Shown here in pieces: positions 53,129 to 63,133 of a stretch of DNA of 64,000 nucleotides. Location of the stretch: contig NKJG01000010.1 in assembly GCA_002256395.1 (NCBI GenBank), positions 16,761 to 80,760 of the forward strand, written 5' to 3'. The position numbers were made by a program, and so were the translations under genes. The stretch is from Bacteroidetes bacterium B1(2017). GTDB taxonomy: Bacteria > Bacteroidota > Bacteroidia > UKL13-3. The notes under the pieces were generated by a model. It was not told the DNA's origin, did not search any database, and was given only the letters and a program-made list of their open reading frames with translations. Position 1 is the first letter of the stretch; each line of letters starts with the position of its first letter.

Positions 53129-54355
53129 TCAGGCATGAGCTGCTAATAGTAAATCTATGTCTTTCTGATAGATACTTAATCGTTTGCCTAAATGTTTATG
53201 GGTTAGGTTTCCTCTATAAATATACACTCCATTCCTCACTTCTGGGTTGGCATATAAGAATTCCGCTAAATTTTTCGAATCGGCAATTCTCAATAAAAGC
53301 GGCGTAATAATATTACTAAGGGCATAACTCGCGGTTCGGCAAACATTACTGGTAATATTCGGAACGCAATAATGAATTACTCCATGTTTTACAAAGGTTG
53401 GTTTAGAATGAGAGGTAATTTCGGAAGTTTCAAAAACTCCGCCTTGGTCTATGCTTATATCCAAAATAACGCTTGATTCTTTCATGGTAGAAACCAGTTC
53501 TTCGCTAACAATAACCGGACTTCGCCCTTCTTCGCTTCTAATACACCCAATGGCTACATCGGCATTTTGAAGAGCTTTTTGCAATATTTTAGGATGAATA
53601 AGAGAGGTGAAAACATTTTGACCCACATTGCTTTGAAGCCTACGAAGCTTAGCCAAAGAATGGTCAAACACCTTTATGGTAGCGCCTTTTCCAAGAGCTG
53701 CTTTGGCGGCATATTCACCTACGGTGCCCGCTCCAATTATAACTATTTCGGTAGGTGGAATTCCAGAAACGCCACCCAACATTTCGCCTTTTCCTCCCCC
53801 ACTAATGCTTAACAAATCGGAGGCAATACCTATGGCAGTAATACCTGCAATTTCGCTCAAACTTCTAACTATAGGAAAAATGCCATCTTGATCTTTTAAA
53901 TATTCAAAGGCAATGGCATTTATTTTTTTCTGCATCAAACTCCTAATATAGGGTTCAGATTTTGCACCATGTTGAAGGGCAGAAATAAGCAATTTATCAG
54001 GGCTAAGCAATAGAACCTCTTCTGGTGTAGGAGGTTCAACCTTTACCACCACATCGGCTTTAAATACCTCGTTTTTATCGTAACAAATTTTGGCACCCGC
54101 CTCACTGTATTCTTTATCGGTAAATTTTGCTTCTTTACCAGCATTGGTTTCTATCCAAACTTCGTTGCCATTATTTACCAATTGCTGAACCGAGGAAGGC
54201 GTGAGTGAAATGCGATGTTCTTGTAAGGTGCATTCTTTGGGAATACCAATAAACAAAGTCTTGTGCGGATGATTAACTTCTAATAAAGCCTCTTTGGGTT
54301 GCAAACTAGCTTGCTTAGCAAGATCACTAAATCCAAAAGATGAGTTTTCGGCCAT
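53129..54355 (-). CDS. ald: Alanine dehydrogenase / NAD(P) transhydrogenase-alpha-like
   Basis: The ATG at 54355 (MAENSSFGF) is chosen over a TTG eight codons upstream; 408 residues. IGIPKECTLQEHRISLTPSS is the family N-terminus, ALQHGAKSEPYIRSLMQKKI follows, the NAD loop is VIIGAGTVGEYAAKAALGKGA, and CVPNITSNVCRTASYALSN is the late motif. It would interconvert alanine and pyruvate with NAD. It matches the Bacteroidota type with an extra N-terminal segment of ~35 residues. Confidence 0.88.
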   Translation of the reverse strand: MAENSSFGFSDLAKQASLQPKEALLEVNHPHKTLFIGIPKECTLQEHRISLTPSSVQQLVNNGNEVWIETNAGKEAKFTDKEYSEAGAKICYDKNEVFKADVVVKVEPPTPEEVLLLSPDKLLISALQHGAKSEPYIRSLMQKKINAIAFEYLKDQDGIFPIVRSLSEIAGITAIGIASDLLSISGGGKGEMLGGVSGIPPTEIVIIGAGTVGEYAAKAALGKGATIKVFDHSLAKLRRLQSNVGQNVFTSLIHPKILQKALQNADVAIGCIRSEEGRSPVIVSEELVSTMKESSVILDISIDQGGVFETSEITSHSKPTFVKHGVIHYCVPNITSNVCRTASYALSNIITPLLLRIADSKNLAEFLYANPEVRNGVYIYRGNLTHKHLGKRLSIYQKDIDLLLAAHA

Positions 54356-54426
54356 AATAAGTATATTGAGTGAACCCAAATATAGGGCTATTAATTAACA
54401 ATTCACAATCAATTTTTTGCCTACCC

Positions 54427-54852
54427 CTAGTAAACAAAATGAATTTCTCTGGCATCCCCATGAAGGTCTATCTTAAACAGATGATGCGGTTCTTTAGTAA
54501 GTAATTCCTCAATTTTTTCGGGCCATTCTATAATACAAATGGCTCCACTATCAAAATACTCTTCGTATCCTAAATCGTAGACTTCTTCCAGATCTTTAAT
54601 CCGGTAAAAATCGAAATGGTAAACGATATCGCCCGAGGCACACGTGTATTCATTAACAATAGAAAAACTTGGACTGGAAATTTCTGAAACAACTCCTAAT
54701 TGTTTGCACAAATGAGTTATGAGCGTGGTTTTACCGGCACCCATACTTCCATCAAAACACCATATTTTATGTGTATTTGCAGCCTGTATTACCCATGCTG
54801 CAGCAAGGTTCAATTGGTTTAAAGAATACCTAAATGAAGAGGCATTAGGCAT
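54427..54852 (-). CDS. tsaE: tRNA threonylcarbamoyladenosine biosynthesis ATPase TsaE
   Basis: A 141-residue P-loop protein of the t6A tRNA-modification complex. Walker A is GSMGAGKTTLITHL (about 35-48). SSPSFSIVNEYTCASGDIVYHFDFYRIK and GYEEYFDSGAICIIEWPEKIEEL are characteristic. Length is normal. It overlaps the proline dehydrogenase gene by eight bases. Confidence 0.95.
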   Translation of the reverse strand: MPNASSFRYSLNQLNLAAAWVIQAANTHKIWCFDGSMGAGKTTLITHLCKQLGVVSEISSPSFSIVNEYTCASGDIVYHFDFYRIKDLEEVYDLGYEEYFDSGAICIIEWPEKIEELLTKEPHHLFKIDLHGDAREIHFVY

Positions 54853-56023
54853 GTCTTCTTCTGCTCAATTCTTTTTGAACCAAACTTAATTCGCGGCCAG
54901 CTGCGCCTTGAACACTGGTATTCTCTTGAGCTCTTCTAAACAAATACGGAAGCACGGCTTTTACAGGTCCGTAAGGCAAATATTTAGCTACATTATACCC
55001 AGCATTTCCTAAGTTATAACTTAAGTGATCACTCATACCAAATAATTGAGAGAAGTATATGCGTTCATCATTTGGTTCAATACCATGTTCTTTCATTAAC
55101 TCACTTAAGAAGGTACAACTATCTTCGTTATGGGTACCCGCACAAATAGAGGTGATGTCAATATTTTGAAGGCAGATTCTTAAGCCTTCATTATAATCTC
55201 TATCACTGGCAGCTTTGTTTGGTTGAATAGGATCAAGATACCCCATTTCTTTTGCTCTTAAACTTTCTTTTTCCATATAGGCGCCACGCACTAGTTTAAC
55301 ACCATAGAAATAGCCATTATCTTTTGCCTGTTGAATAGATTTTTGAAGGTAATCTATCCTATCATGACGATAAAATTGAATGGTATTGTAAACAATAGCT
55401 CTGTCTTTGTTAAACAATTGCATCATACCTGTTACTAGTCCATCAATGGTATTTTGAATCCAAGTTTCTTCAGCATCAATAAACAACCTAACATTCGCGT
55501 CAAATGCAGCTTGGCAAATAGAACGTATGCGACGTTTTACTTGGTCAAATTCATTCATTTCGGCATCCGACAATGGTTGATTGGTATTTACTTTTTCGAG
55601 CAATGCTAAACGAGCAACACCTGTAACTTTAAACACACTAAAAGGAATAGCCACATTTCCCTTTGCCTTCTCAATGGTTTTAATTATCTCTTTAGCGGTT
55701 ACCTCAAAAACCTCTTCTTTTTCTTCGCCTTCAACCGAATAATCTAATATGGTACCCACATTAAATTTGTGCATTAGTTGAATGTTTGCTTCACAATCTT
55801 CAATGTTTTCGCCGCCGCAAAATTGGTGGAATACTGTTTTTTTGATGATACCTTTAATAGGCAATCCAATATTAAAGCATATATCAACCATTTTTGGTCC
55901 GGCCTGAACCAACCAATTGTAGCTAATTGCTTTAAATAACATATAGGAATTTCGCAGCTCTTTGTTGGATTTCGATTGAAATGCAATTTGCGTATTTGAA
56001 AAGTCAATTGATGAGTGATTCAT
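54845..56023 (-). CDS. Proline dehydrogenase
   Basis: A 392-residue monofunctional FAD-dependent proline dehydrogenase (PutA-like first step: proline to pyrroline-5-carboxylate). The TIM-barrel motifs include LDYSVEGEEKEE, VFKVTGVARLALLEKV, RLFIDAEETWIQNTIDGL, YFYGVKLVRGAYMEKES and AGTHNEDSCTFL, ending with YLPYGPVKAVLPYLFRRAQENT, which carries the substrate-binding RRxxEN. Length fits the short bacterial type. It is transcribed divergently from aroB and coupled to tsaE. Confidence 0.93.
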   Translation of the reverse strand: MNHSSIDFSNTQIAFQSKSNKELRNSYMLFKAISYNWLVQAGPKMVDICFNIGLPIKGIIKKTVFHQFCGGENIEDCEANIQLMHKFNVGTILDYSVEGEEKEEVFEVTAKEIIKTIEKAKGNVAIPFSVFKVTGVARLALLEKVNTNQPLSDAEMNEFDQVKRRIRSICQAAFDANVRLFIDAEETWIQNTIDGLVTGMMQLFNKDRAIVYNTIQFYRHDRIDYLQKSIQQAKDNGYFYGVKLVRGAYMEKESLRAKEMGYLDPIQPNKAASDRDYNEGLRICLQNIDITSICAGTHNEDSCTFLSELMKEHGIEPNDERIYFSQLFGMSDHLSYNLGNAGYNVAKYLPYGPVKAVLPYLFRRAQENTSVQGAAGRELSLVQKELSRRRHA

Positions 56024-56042
56024 ACTTTGATAGCTTTTTAAA

Positions 56043-56072
56043 TTGTTGAAGCCAAATTATAGAGTAAATTTG
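56043..56072 (+). promoter_or_regulatory. Promoter of aroB-aroA
   Basis: TTG (56043-56045), a 19-base spacer and TAAATTTG (56065-56072) match the Bacteroidota consensus. The predicted transcript start is ~25 bases before the aroB ATG at 56103. Confidence 0.55.
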
Positions 56073-56102
56073 CTCGACAAAAGTATAATTATAAGGGGGT
56101 TC

Positions 56103-57158
56103 ATGAAAGAAATTATTCAAAAAGATTACGAAATTTTTTTGGGGGATGAAATCCTTGAGAAACTCGCTGAAATACTGATAAATAAGGAATATTCAAAAAT
56201 CTTTGTTTTAATGGATTCTAACACGCACAAGCATTGTTGGCCCATTGTAAGTCCGTATTTAGTGAATACAGAAATCATCGTTATCCCTGCTGGTGAGGCA
56301 AATAAAACTATTCAATATGCCGAAATGGTTTGGGAGAAGTTTCAAGCTCACTTTGCCGATAGAAGTGCCGTTTTACTAAACTTAGGAGGTGGAGTGATTA
56401 CTGATTTAGGCGGTTTTTGTGCGGCTACTTATAAGCGAGGAATCGATTTTATCAATATCCCCACTACCCTACTTTCTATGGTTGATGCCAGTATTGGCGG
56501 CAAATTGGGAGTTGATTTTAAATCTTATAAGAATGTAATTGGCGTATTTAAACACCCAAAATATATCTTTATTAACCCCGGCTTTTTGGCAACATTGCCC
56601 GAGGAAGAAAAAAGAAATGGCTTAGCGGAAGTTTGTAAACATGCCTTAATTGAAGATAAAGCCCTGTTTGAAAAACTGGCAAAAACCACTACCTACGATT
56701 GGGGAAAAAGTGGTGCTATGATTTTTCAGTCGTTGAAGATTAAAGTGGCCATTGTAAAAAAAGATCCTTTTGAAAAAGATATTCGTAAGGCTTTAAACTT
56801 TGGACATACCATTGGCCATGCCATTGAAACAAGTTCTTTATTACACGATAAAACGCCCTTAAAACATGGCGAGGCTATTGCCATTGGAATGATTTGTGAA
56901 GCCTTTATTAGTAAATCTATTCAAGGTTTATCTAATTCTGAGTTTAAAAGCATTTGTGATTATTTTAGCACACGGTTCCCAAAATACAAGGGTAAATTAA
57001 TTGCAGCTGAATTAATTGTATTGATGAAAAACGACAAGAAGAACAGAGAAGGCTTAATTAATTTTACGCTCCTTAAAAAAATTGGGAAGGTAAAACTAGA
57101 TGTGAATTGCCATGATGAACTAATTGAAAAATCATTAGAATTTTATAAGTCGTTATAG
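56103..57158 (+). CDS. aroB: 3-dehydroquinate synthase
   Basis: The ATG at 56103 (MKEIIQKDYEIFLGDEIL) replaces the track TTG at 56043, which lies inside the promoter; 351 residues. It is an NAD- and metal-dependent enzyme converting DAHP to 3-dehydroquinate, the second shikimate step. VIPAGEANKTIQ, NLGGGVITDLGGFCAATYKR, TTLLSMVDASIGGKLGVDF and LNFGHTIGHAIE with the metal histidines are visible. aroA follows after two bases. Confidence 0.95.
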   Translation: MKEIIQKDYEIFLGDEILEKLAEILINKEYSKIFVLMDSNTHKHCWPIVSPYLVNTEIIVIPAGEANKTIQYAEMVWEKFQAHFADRSAVLLNLGGGVITDLGGFCAATYKRGIDFINIPTTLLSMVDASIGGKLGVDFKSYKNVIGVFKHPKYIFINPGFLATLPEEEKRNGLAEVCKHALIEDKALFEKLAKTTTYDWGKSGAMIFQSLKIKVAIVKKDPFEKDIRKALNFGHTIGHAIETSSLLHDKTPLKHGEAIAIGMICEAFISKSIQGLSNSEFKSICDYFSTRFPKYKGKLIAAELIVLMKNDKKNREGLINFTLLKKIGKVKLDVNCHDELIEKSLEFYKSL

Positions 57159-57160
57159 GC

Positions 57161-58441
57161 ATGGCAGCATATTTAATAGAATCGAATGAGTCTAATTTAA
57201 TAGCAAACATTCAATTACCTGCCTCTAAAAGTATAAGTAACCGTGCCTTAATTTTAAATAAGGTATACGCTCAAATTACAGGTAAGTCAATACTCTTAAC
57301 TAATTTATCAGAGGCCGAGGATACCAAACTAATGATGGCTGCTTTGGATCAAACCGAAGCTACCATTAACGTTGAAAATGCAGGAACTTGTTTGCGTTTT
57401 TTAAGTGCCTATTTTGCAGCCACCCCAGGATGTAAGATAACCTTAACGGGCAATGAAAGAATGCTGCAACGCCCCATTTTACCATTGGTTGAGGCCTTAA
57501 AAAACTTAGGAGCTTCAATTAGCTATGTAGACCAAGACGGATGTTTACCAATATCTATTGAAGGCACAAAATTGAGTGGAGGAACTATTGAAATAGATGC
57601 CTCTCAATCGAGCCAGTTTAGCTCTGCTCTTATGATGATTGCTCCATTAATGAAGGACCCTTTAAGCATTCAATTAAAGGGCGAAATTGTGAGCAAAAAC
57701 TACCTTGATTTAACCCATAAAATGCTTGGCGATTTTGGGTTTGAAAGTACCATTTCAAGTGATCATACAAGTATATCTGTATCTCAAGCATCTAAGAAAA
57801 TAGAATTAGATTCTTATACCATTGAAGCCGATTGGAGCAGTGCTGCTTTCTTTTACGAAGCTGCCCTACTAGCAGATAAAGCCGATATTTTATTAGAAGC
57901 TTTAAGTTTAAATTCGGTTCAGGGCGATGTGGTATTAGCCAACTATATGAATGAACTTGGAATCAGAAGCCTTCAAAAAGAAAAGGGTGTATACCTAACT
58001 AAATCTAAGGAATATGCAGGTTCAAACCATTCCATAGATTTTACCGATTGCCCAGATTTGGCGCCTGCAATTGTATGTGCCACAGCAGGAATTTTTCTTC
58101 CGTTTACCGCAAATGGAATTGGCAGTTTAGCCTTTAAAGAAAGCGATAGAATTGATGCACTTGCCAATGGTTTAAAGAAACTAAACTTTAAGGTAGAGTC
58201 GAGCAAAGCAGAACTAAAACACGATGGCTTGCAACATTCTTTTTACGAAAATAAAGTGATAGAAACCCACGAAGACCATAGAATTACCATGGCCTTTGCT
58301 ATGCTTGCCATACTCCAATCAAATGTGGTGCTAAGTGAAATTCAGTCGGTGCAAAAATCGTTTCCAAACTTTTGGATAGAAGCCGCTAAGCTGGGTATAA
58401 AAGTAAGGCAAACAAAGGCTCAGAAAAAAGAGCAGCACTAA
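57161..58441 (+). CDS. aroA: 3-phosphoshikimate 1-carboxyvinyltransferase (EPSP synthase)
   Basis: A 426-residue EPSP synthase joining shikimate 3-phosphate and phosphoenolpyruvate; its product feeds chorismate synthase (aroC, also in this window). Motifs: IQLPASKSISNRALIL (18-33), NAGTCLRFLSAYFA (about 77-90), GNERMLQRPILPLVEAL, DASQSSQFSSALMMIAP and HEDHRITMAFAML near the end. The chain is the compact Bacteroidota form. It starts two bases after aroB and is translationally linked. Confidence 0.95.
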   Translation: MAAYLIESNESNLIANIQLPASKSISNRALILNKVYAQITGKSILLTNLSEAEDTKLMMAALDQTEATINVENAGTCLRFLSAYFAATPGCKITLTGNERMLQRPILPLVEALKNLGASISYVDQDGCLPISIEGTKLSGGTIEIDASQSSQFSSALMMIAPLMKDPLSIQLKGEIVSKNYLDLTHKMLGDFGFESTISSDHTSISVSQASKKIELDSYTIEADWSSAAFFYEAALLADKADILLEALSLNSVQGDVVLANYMNELGIRSLQKEKGVYLTKSKEYAGSNHSIDFTDCPDLAPAIVCATAGIFLPFTANGIGSLAFKESDRIDALANGLKKLNFKVESSKAELKHDGLQHSFYENKVIETHEDHRITMAFAMLAILQSNVVLSEIQSVQKSFPNFWIEAAKLGIKVRQTKAQKKEQH

Positions 58442-58471
58442 GTTTTACCAACTTGAGATGGCTACCTAGCT

Positions 58472-58490
58472 ATTGATTTTTTGAATCAAT
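58472..58490. terminator. Short hairpin after aroA
   Basis: ATTGATT and AATCAAT pair around TTTTG between aroA and the aminotransferase gene. It is AT-rich with no T-tract and may be only a weak attenuator. Confidence 0.3.
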
Positions 58491-58505
58491 AAACTATCTT
58501 GTAGG

Positions 58506-59774
58506 ATGCAATTTAGCAAACGACAATTTATAAAATTAGCAGCCATGGGCGCCTTCTGGCCTTTTGAGAGCAAAAGTAAAAGCATATTGGACGTGTTTGA
58601 AAAGCCCAATTTCAATGCTCCCTTTACGGGTAATTGGGATGAAATTAGAAGTCATTATGTATTAAAAAAAGACTATATAAATCTTGAAAATGGATATTAT
58701 AGCATCCTAGCTCAACCCATATTGGAAGCCTATTTAGAGGATATTCGCAAGGTAAATTTAGAGGGCTCTTATTATATGCGTACGGTTCAATTTGAAAATA
58801 AGTTGAACACAAAAAAACGTTTGGCTCAGTATTTAGGTTGCGAACCAGAAGAGTTAATTATTACACGCAATACAACAGAATCGTTAGATACTATTATTTC
58901 GGGCAAAGACTGGAAACCGGGTGATGAAGCCATAATGGCCCAACAAGATTATGGAAGCATGTTGGATATGTTTAAACAACAAGCCCAACGCTATGGACTA
59001 GTAAATAAACTGATTTCTATCCCTATTGACCCAAAAACAGATGAAGAAATTGTTGACTTATATGCGCAAGAAATTACTCCAAAAACGCGTTTAATTATGG
59101 TATGCCAAATGATTAATATAAGTGGACAGATACTGCCTATTAAAAAGATTTGTGAGATGGCTCATAGCAGAGGCGTTAAAGTTATGGTGGATGGTGCGCA
59201 TGCGGTTTCGCATATCAATTTTAAAATTTCGGAGCTTGGCTGCGATTATTATGGAAGTAGTCTCCACAAATGGTTGGGTTGCCCTTTAGGCGCTGGAATA
59301 TTGTATGTAAGTAAAGAAAACATAGAACCACTTTGGCCAATTTATGGCGAGTATAGTGTTGAGAAATCAGATATTTCTAAATTAAACCATACGGGCACAC
59401 ATCCTGTGGCAACAGATATTGCCATTAACCATGCCCTTGATTATGCTATTTGGTTAGGTATTGAGCAAAAAGAAAAGCGCTTAAGGTATTTGCAAAATTA
59501 TTGGATGGATAAGCTAAGAGATCAAAAGAATATTATCTTAAACACACCTCTTGATAAAAGCAGAAGTTGCGGCATTGGCAATGTGAAAGTTTTTGGCTTA
59601 GGATCAACAGAACTAGCCAAAATTTTGCTGAACCAATACAAGATTTGGACGGTTGCCATAAACACTGCAAATATTCATGGAATAAGAGTTACCCCACATC
59701 TTTACACAACAGAAAAGGAATTGGATACGTTTGTAAGTGCAATGATTGAAATTAGTAAAGTACAAAATCGTTAA
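58506..59774 (+). CDS. Class V aminotransferase-fold PLP protein
   Basis: A 422-residue fold-type I PLP enzyme of the class V group (cysteine desulfurase/isopenicillin N epimerase-like). The N-terminus MQFSKRQFIKLAAMGAFWPF looks like a Tat-type or lipid signal (KRQF), so it may be exported. The phosphate-binding region is ITRNTTESLDTII. The PLP aspartate and histidine are in VDGAHAVSHIN, and the Schiff-base lysine is in SSLHKWLGCPLGAGIL (about residue 254). The substrate is unknown; Tat-exported relatives resemble isopenicillin N epimerase-like proteins. Confidence 0.85.
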   Translation: MQFSKRQFIKLAAMGAFWPFESKSKSILDVFEKPNFNAPFTGNWDEIRSHYVLKKDYINLENGYYSILAQPILEAYLEDIRKVNLEGSYYMRTVQFENKLNTKKRLAQYLGCEPEELIITRNTTESLDTIISGKDWKPGDEAIMAQQDYGSMLDMFKQQAQRYGLVNKLISIPIDPKTDEEIVDLYAQEITPKTRLIMVCQMINISGQILPIKKICEMAHSRGVKVMVDGAHAVSHINFKISELGCDYYGSSLHKWLGCPLGAGILYVSKENIEPLWPIYGEYSVEKSDISKLNHTGTHPVATDIAINHALDYAIWLGIEQKEKRLRYLQNYWMDKLRDQKNIILNTPLDKSRSCGIGNVKVFGLGSTELAKILLNQYKIWTVAINTANIHGIRVTPHLYTTEKELDTFVSAMIEISKVQNR

Positions 59775-59805
59775 ACCAAGAAGTATTCCATTACTTTAGC
59801 AACCT

Positions 59806-61794
59806 ATGTTCCTAAAAAAAGTTAAACCAAGGTTTGTTCTAAAACCTATCCTACTCCTATGTATTCTGCTAGTTTTGGGAAATAGTACGAAAGTAATAGC
59901 TCAACAAAAATTAGATTTACCAGAACTTATACCCTTTAAAGAAGAAGGATTTTGGGGTTATAAAAATGTAAGCGGACAAACAATAATCCAGGCAAAATAT
60001 GAGCATGCCCCCTTCTTTACTAATGATAAGGCCTTAGTAGATATTAGGCTCGAAGGAATTACGTATTGTGGGGTTATTTTTAAAACAGGAAAGCCTTTAT
60101 TACCCGTATCATTTGAATTGGTTCAAAACGTGTATTCCTCTAGAAATAATGGAGCCCCACCGCATCCAAAATTAGACCAAAAAGCCTGCGCATACGTGGT
60201 AATGGATAACACCAGAAACAGCAATAACAAAGGCCTTTTAGATACCTATGGAAACGAAATATTGCCACCCAATTTTGAGACCATTACCCTTTTGAGTTTA
60301 CAAAACGAAAACAATACTACCCTGTATTGTTTTGAGGTAACAAGTATCCTTAACAATATAGTATATACCGCTCTCTATTCAAACGAAGGCAAGTGTATGA
60401 GTAATATGGTAAATTTAGAAGGTGCAAATTTTAGTGCGCAATTAAAGCCTGGATTTTTTAGAGATAATGAGAATAGAATAATTGACTCAAGCGGTACCAT
60501 TAGTCAAGTTGCCTTTTTGCCCGGATTAGGCTTCTCTAGCCATCCAGCTCATGAGTATCATATTTTGGCTTACGACAAAAACTCGTCCTATAAAGTTGGC
60601 ATTTATGATTTAAAAGAAAAGAAACTTTTGTTTCCAATTAAGTATAAAAATCTAAAATCGTTTGGGGATGGATTTATCACTGTGTACCTGGTAAACCCTA
60701 AAACTTATAAGGAAGATCAATTGCTTTACAACAAGGCATTCAAATTTATTGACACCCTAAATAAAGGCAATGAAATTAGAGACTATTATGGAAACCTTGT
60801 AGTGAATAGTTGTGGCCAGGTTTTTAACAAAAATTACCAATGCATATTTGAATTTAAGGATAATAAAGACCTCAGGATAGAATATAATCAGGGCTCGGGT
60901 TCATTTTATGCCTATAACTACAAACAGCATAAAGCAATGCTTATAGATAGCAATGGAACACTTAAAGCACAATGCGATATACCCGACTATGGCTTAGAAA
61001 AAAACTCAGACTTACGGTCGTATTTAACACATGGAATTAGGAATGAAAAAAATATAGAAAAATGTGTGGCCAATTTTAAGTTACTCTATACCCCTGTTAA
61101 GAAACAAAATGAGTACCATAGGGGCGAAGTTTCATTGGATGGAAGAACCAGTTATTTTTTGTATGAAGGGAAAGTGATTGTTGAAAAAACAGAACTAGCA
61201 AAAGACTATATCTTTGTGGAGCACTATAAGGAAAACTCTTTTTTTAATACCTTTAACCATACTCCAATTGCATCCAGGATAAATTTGCCCTTTAAATTTG
61301 TGATAGATAACACCTACATGTTTGGCAGTAATTCAATGGCGGTAGAGGTGTATTATAGGGTAAATAAAGATGGAAGCTGTGAGCCAGCGTCAGAATCTGA
61401 ATTGCAGTTAATAAACGAAAGATCGAATATCAAAAATCCAGAGCCGAGTGCTTATAATGCGTGTGAGGAATGTCCACCTAGGCAAAAACCACTTGGGTAC
61501 CATAAATGGTATTATGCTTGGCATACCAATTCAACTACAAATATTCCTTTGCCCACCTTGGTGCCACAAGCCAATCCTTCGTCTATAAGTTTTTCAGACA
61601 ACGACCAAGTATTTGTTAATGACGATACCCGCGTTGTATTTGACACAAAGGAGTTTGGAAAAAACACCTATTTAGGCCCCACCCCCTTTTATAATTTATT
61701 TGCGGTTTACACCAAAAAGGGCGGCTTGCAAGGCTATATTATTAAAGACTTATCTGAGGAAACAAAAAGGTTTACGATGGGGTATTTTCATTAG
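59806..61794 (+). CDS. WG-repeat-containing exported protein
   Basis: A 662-residue protein with a signal peptide (LKPILLLCILLVLGNSTKVIAQQ). The N-terminal half has WG-type repeats, clearest at EEGFWGYKNVSGQTIIQAKYEHAPFF, with weaker later copies (KVGIYDLKEKKLLFPIKYKN). The C-terminal part has Cys-rich and Pro-rich stretches (NACEECPPRQKPLGYHKWYY). WG repeats are predicted beta-propeller-like modules of unknown role. There is no T9SS tail, so it is probably periplasmic or outer-membrane associated. Confidence 0.75.
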   Translation: MFLKKVKPRFVLKPILLLCILLVLGNSTKVIAQQKLDLPELIPFKEEGFWGYKNVSGQTIIQAKYEHAPFFTNDKALVDIRLEGITYCGVIFKTGKPLLPVSFELVQNVYSSRNNGAPPHPKLDQKACAYVVMDNTRNSNNKGLLDTYGNEILPPNFETITLLSLQNENNTTLYCFEVTSILNNIVYTALYSNEGKCMSNMVNLEGANFSAQLKPGFFRDNENRIIDSSGTISQVAFLPGLGFSSHPAHEYHILAYDKNSSYKVGIYDLKEKKLLFPIKYKNLKSFGDGFITVYLVNPKTYKEDQLLYNKAFKFIDTLNKGNEIRDYYGNLVVNSCGQVFNKNYQCIFEFKDNKDLRIEYNQGSGSFYAYNYKQHKAMLIDSNGTLKAQCDIPDYGLEKNSDLRSYLTHGIRNEKNIEKCVANFKLLYTPVKKQNEYHRGEVSLDGRTSYFLYEGKVIVEKTELAKDYIFVEHYKENSFFNTFNHTPIASRINLPFKFVIDNTYMFGSNSMAVEVYYRVNKDGSCEPASESELQLINERSNIKNPEPSAYNACEECPPRQKPLGYHKWYYAWHTNSTTNIPLPTLVPQANPSSISFSDNDQVFVNDDTRVVFDTKEFGKNTYLGPTPFYNLFAVYTKKGGLQGYIIKDLSEETKRFTMGYFH

Positions 61795-61849
61795 GTAAAC
61801 CATTGGAAAAAGTATCCAATATTTAATTTTTCTATTTAGAATTTGTAGT

Positions 61850-62329
61850 ATGAAAGAATTTATAATGTATCTTTTTTTAGTAAGCATTTCACTTAATGTA
61901 AAAGGACAAAATTCAAAGAAAATTGTCTTAAGTCCATTGCCAACTAAAAATGAAAATACCTTAGACAAAGAAACTTCAATCACATTTTTGGAACAAGAAG
62001 CAGATAGCATTTTAAATTTAATTTCGAATAAAGATATTTCCGTGTTTTTATCATTAAGTGATGAAAAATATGTTACAGTATTGATTGAATTAAATGGAAC
62101 GCCTTATTTATTAAAAGAAATTTCAAAAGAGTACTATCCAATTCTTTTATCATATTTCCAAAATAAGGAAAAGGACTGGATGGCGTGCGCCATTCTTATT
62201 TCAACATTAGACATATCATCTGGCCAATCAAGTTCTTACATTGAACAACAAGATTTATGGCGAAACAATAGATTGGAAGAAGATTTTTTTAGGATTTATT
62301 TTTTAATACATCCAACTTTCAAAGAGTAG
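61850..62329 (+). CDS. Small exported hypothetical protein
   Basis: A 159-residue protein with a signal-peptide-like N-terminus (MKEFIMYLFLVSISLNVKGQN). The rest is acidic and mostly helical (NTLDKETSITFLEQEADSIL, DKDISVFLSLSDE-like). No family is recognised. It is 55 bases downstream of the WG-repeat gene, on the same strand, so co-transcription is possible, and convergent with the next gene. Confidence 0.6.
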   Translation: MKEFIMYLFLVSISLNVKGQNSKKIVLSPLPTKNENTLDKETSITFLEQEADSILNLISNKDISVFLSLSDEKYVTVLIELNGTPYLLKEISKEYYPILLSYFQNKEKDWMACAILISTLDISSGQSSSYIEQQDLWRNNRLEEDFFRIYFLIHPTFKE

Positions 62330-62423
62330 AAAAAGCTCCAATATTCCGCACCACTGTTTGCCTTTCTTATTCACGTGGATGGCACATTTGCTGGAACTAG
62401 AAGATTTACCACATTTACCATTG

Positions 62424-63077
62424 TTACTCAAGAAATATAAATCCCATTTCCAAATTTGCATTTTTTGAAAGAAGGTTTTTCACTTCTATATAATTTCTAC
62501 TTTCAACTGTTATTGGATTATCTGGTCCTAGCATGCCTCCAACCACAATGCAGCTTAGGAATTCAAGAGCTAATTCTTTATTCATTAAAACTATTCCATT
62601 ATCGTTTGAACCGACTCTTATTTTTTCCAACATATTTATGTCTAAGGAAGCATTAAAAAGTTGTTTATAAACGATTGAATTTTCAATCATAACTTTTGAC
62701 AAAGATTTTGAAATTGGCAGATACGGTTCCATATACCAAAATTCAGTAAATATTGGAGAACAGTATTTGTAAAACATACATTCCTTTAAAGAATCAACAT
62801 CAAATTGCGTAACAGATTCTTTCTTCAATAATCTATCTAATTTTCTCTTTTGAATATCGACGATTTCATCAAAATTAAAGACGTCAAAATATAAATCATA
62901 TACATTTCTATATGAAAGGCTAGTATTAGCAATTGGCTCAGCAAAATCACTCTTCAAAATTGAATAATCTTCAATGCCCAATGAATTATACTTAACCAGA
63001 AACTCTTTATAAGCCATTCTATCTATTAAATAGAATCTTACTGACTCCTTTTCCAACTTTAAATAGCTTTGATTCAT
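62424..63077 (-). CDS. Hypothetical protein
   Basis: The track ORF starts at 63161 inside the next gene; the ATG at 63077 (MNQSYLKLEKESVRFYL) avoids that overlap and gives 217 residues. The product is largely helical and acidic (FDEIVDIQKRKLDRLLKKES) with no signal peptide when begun here. The alternative longer start would add a hydrophobic stretch (NIVYFYYF) that is probably non-coding. No family is recognised. It lies downstream of the barrel-like gene on the same strand. Confidence 0.55.
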   Translation of the reverse strand: MNQSYLKLEKESVRFYLIDRMAYKEFLVKYNSLGIEDYSILKSDFAEPIANTSLSYRNVYDLYFDVFNFDEIVDIQKRKLDRLLKKESVTQFDVDSLKECMFYKYCSPIFTEFWYMEPYLPISKSLSKVMIENSIVYKQLFNASLDINMLEKIRVGSNDNGIVLMNKELALEFLSCIVVGGMLGPDNPITVESRNYIEVKNLLSKNANLEMGFIFLE

Positions 63078-63133
63078 AAAATAATAAAAGTAAACAATAT
63101 TACTACTAAAGCTATTACAGGGCAAAATCCAAT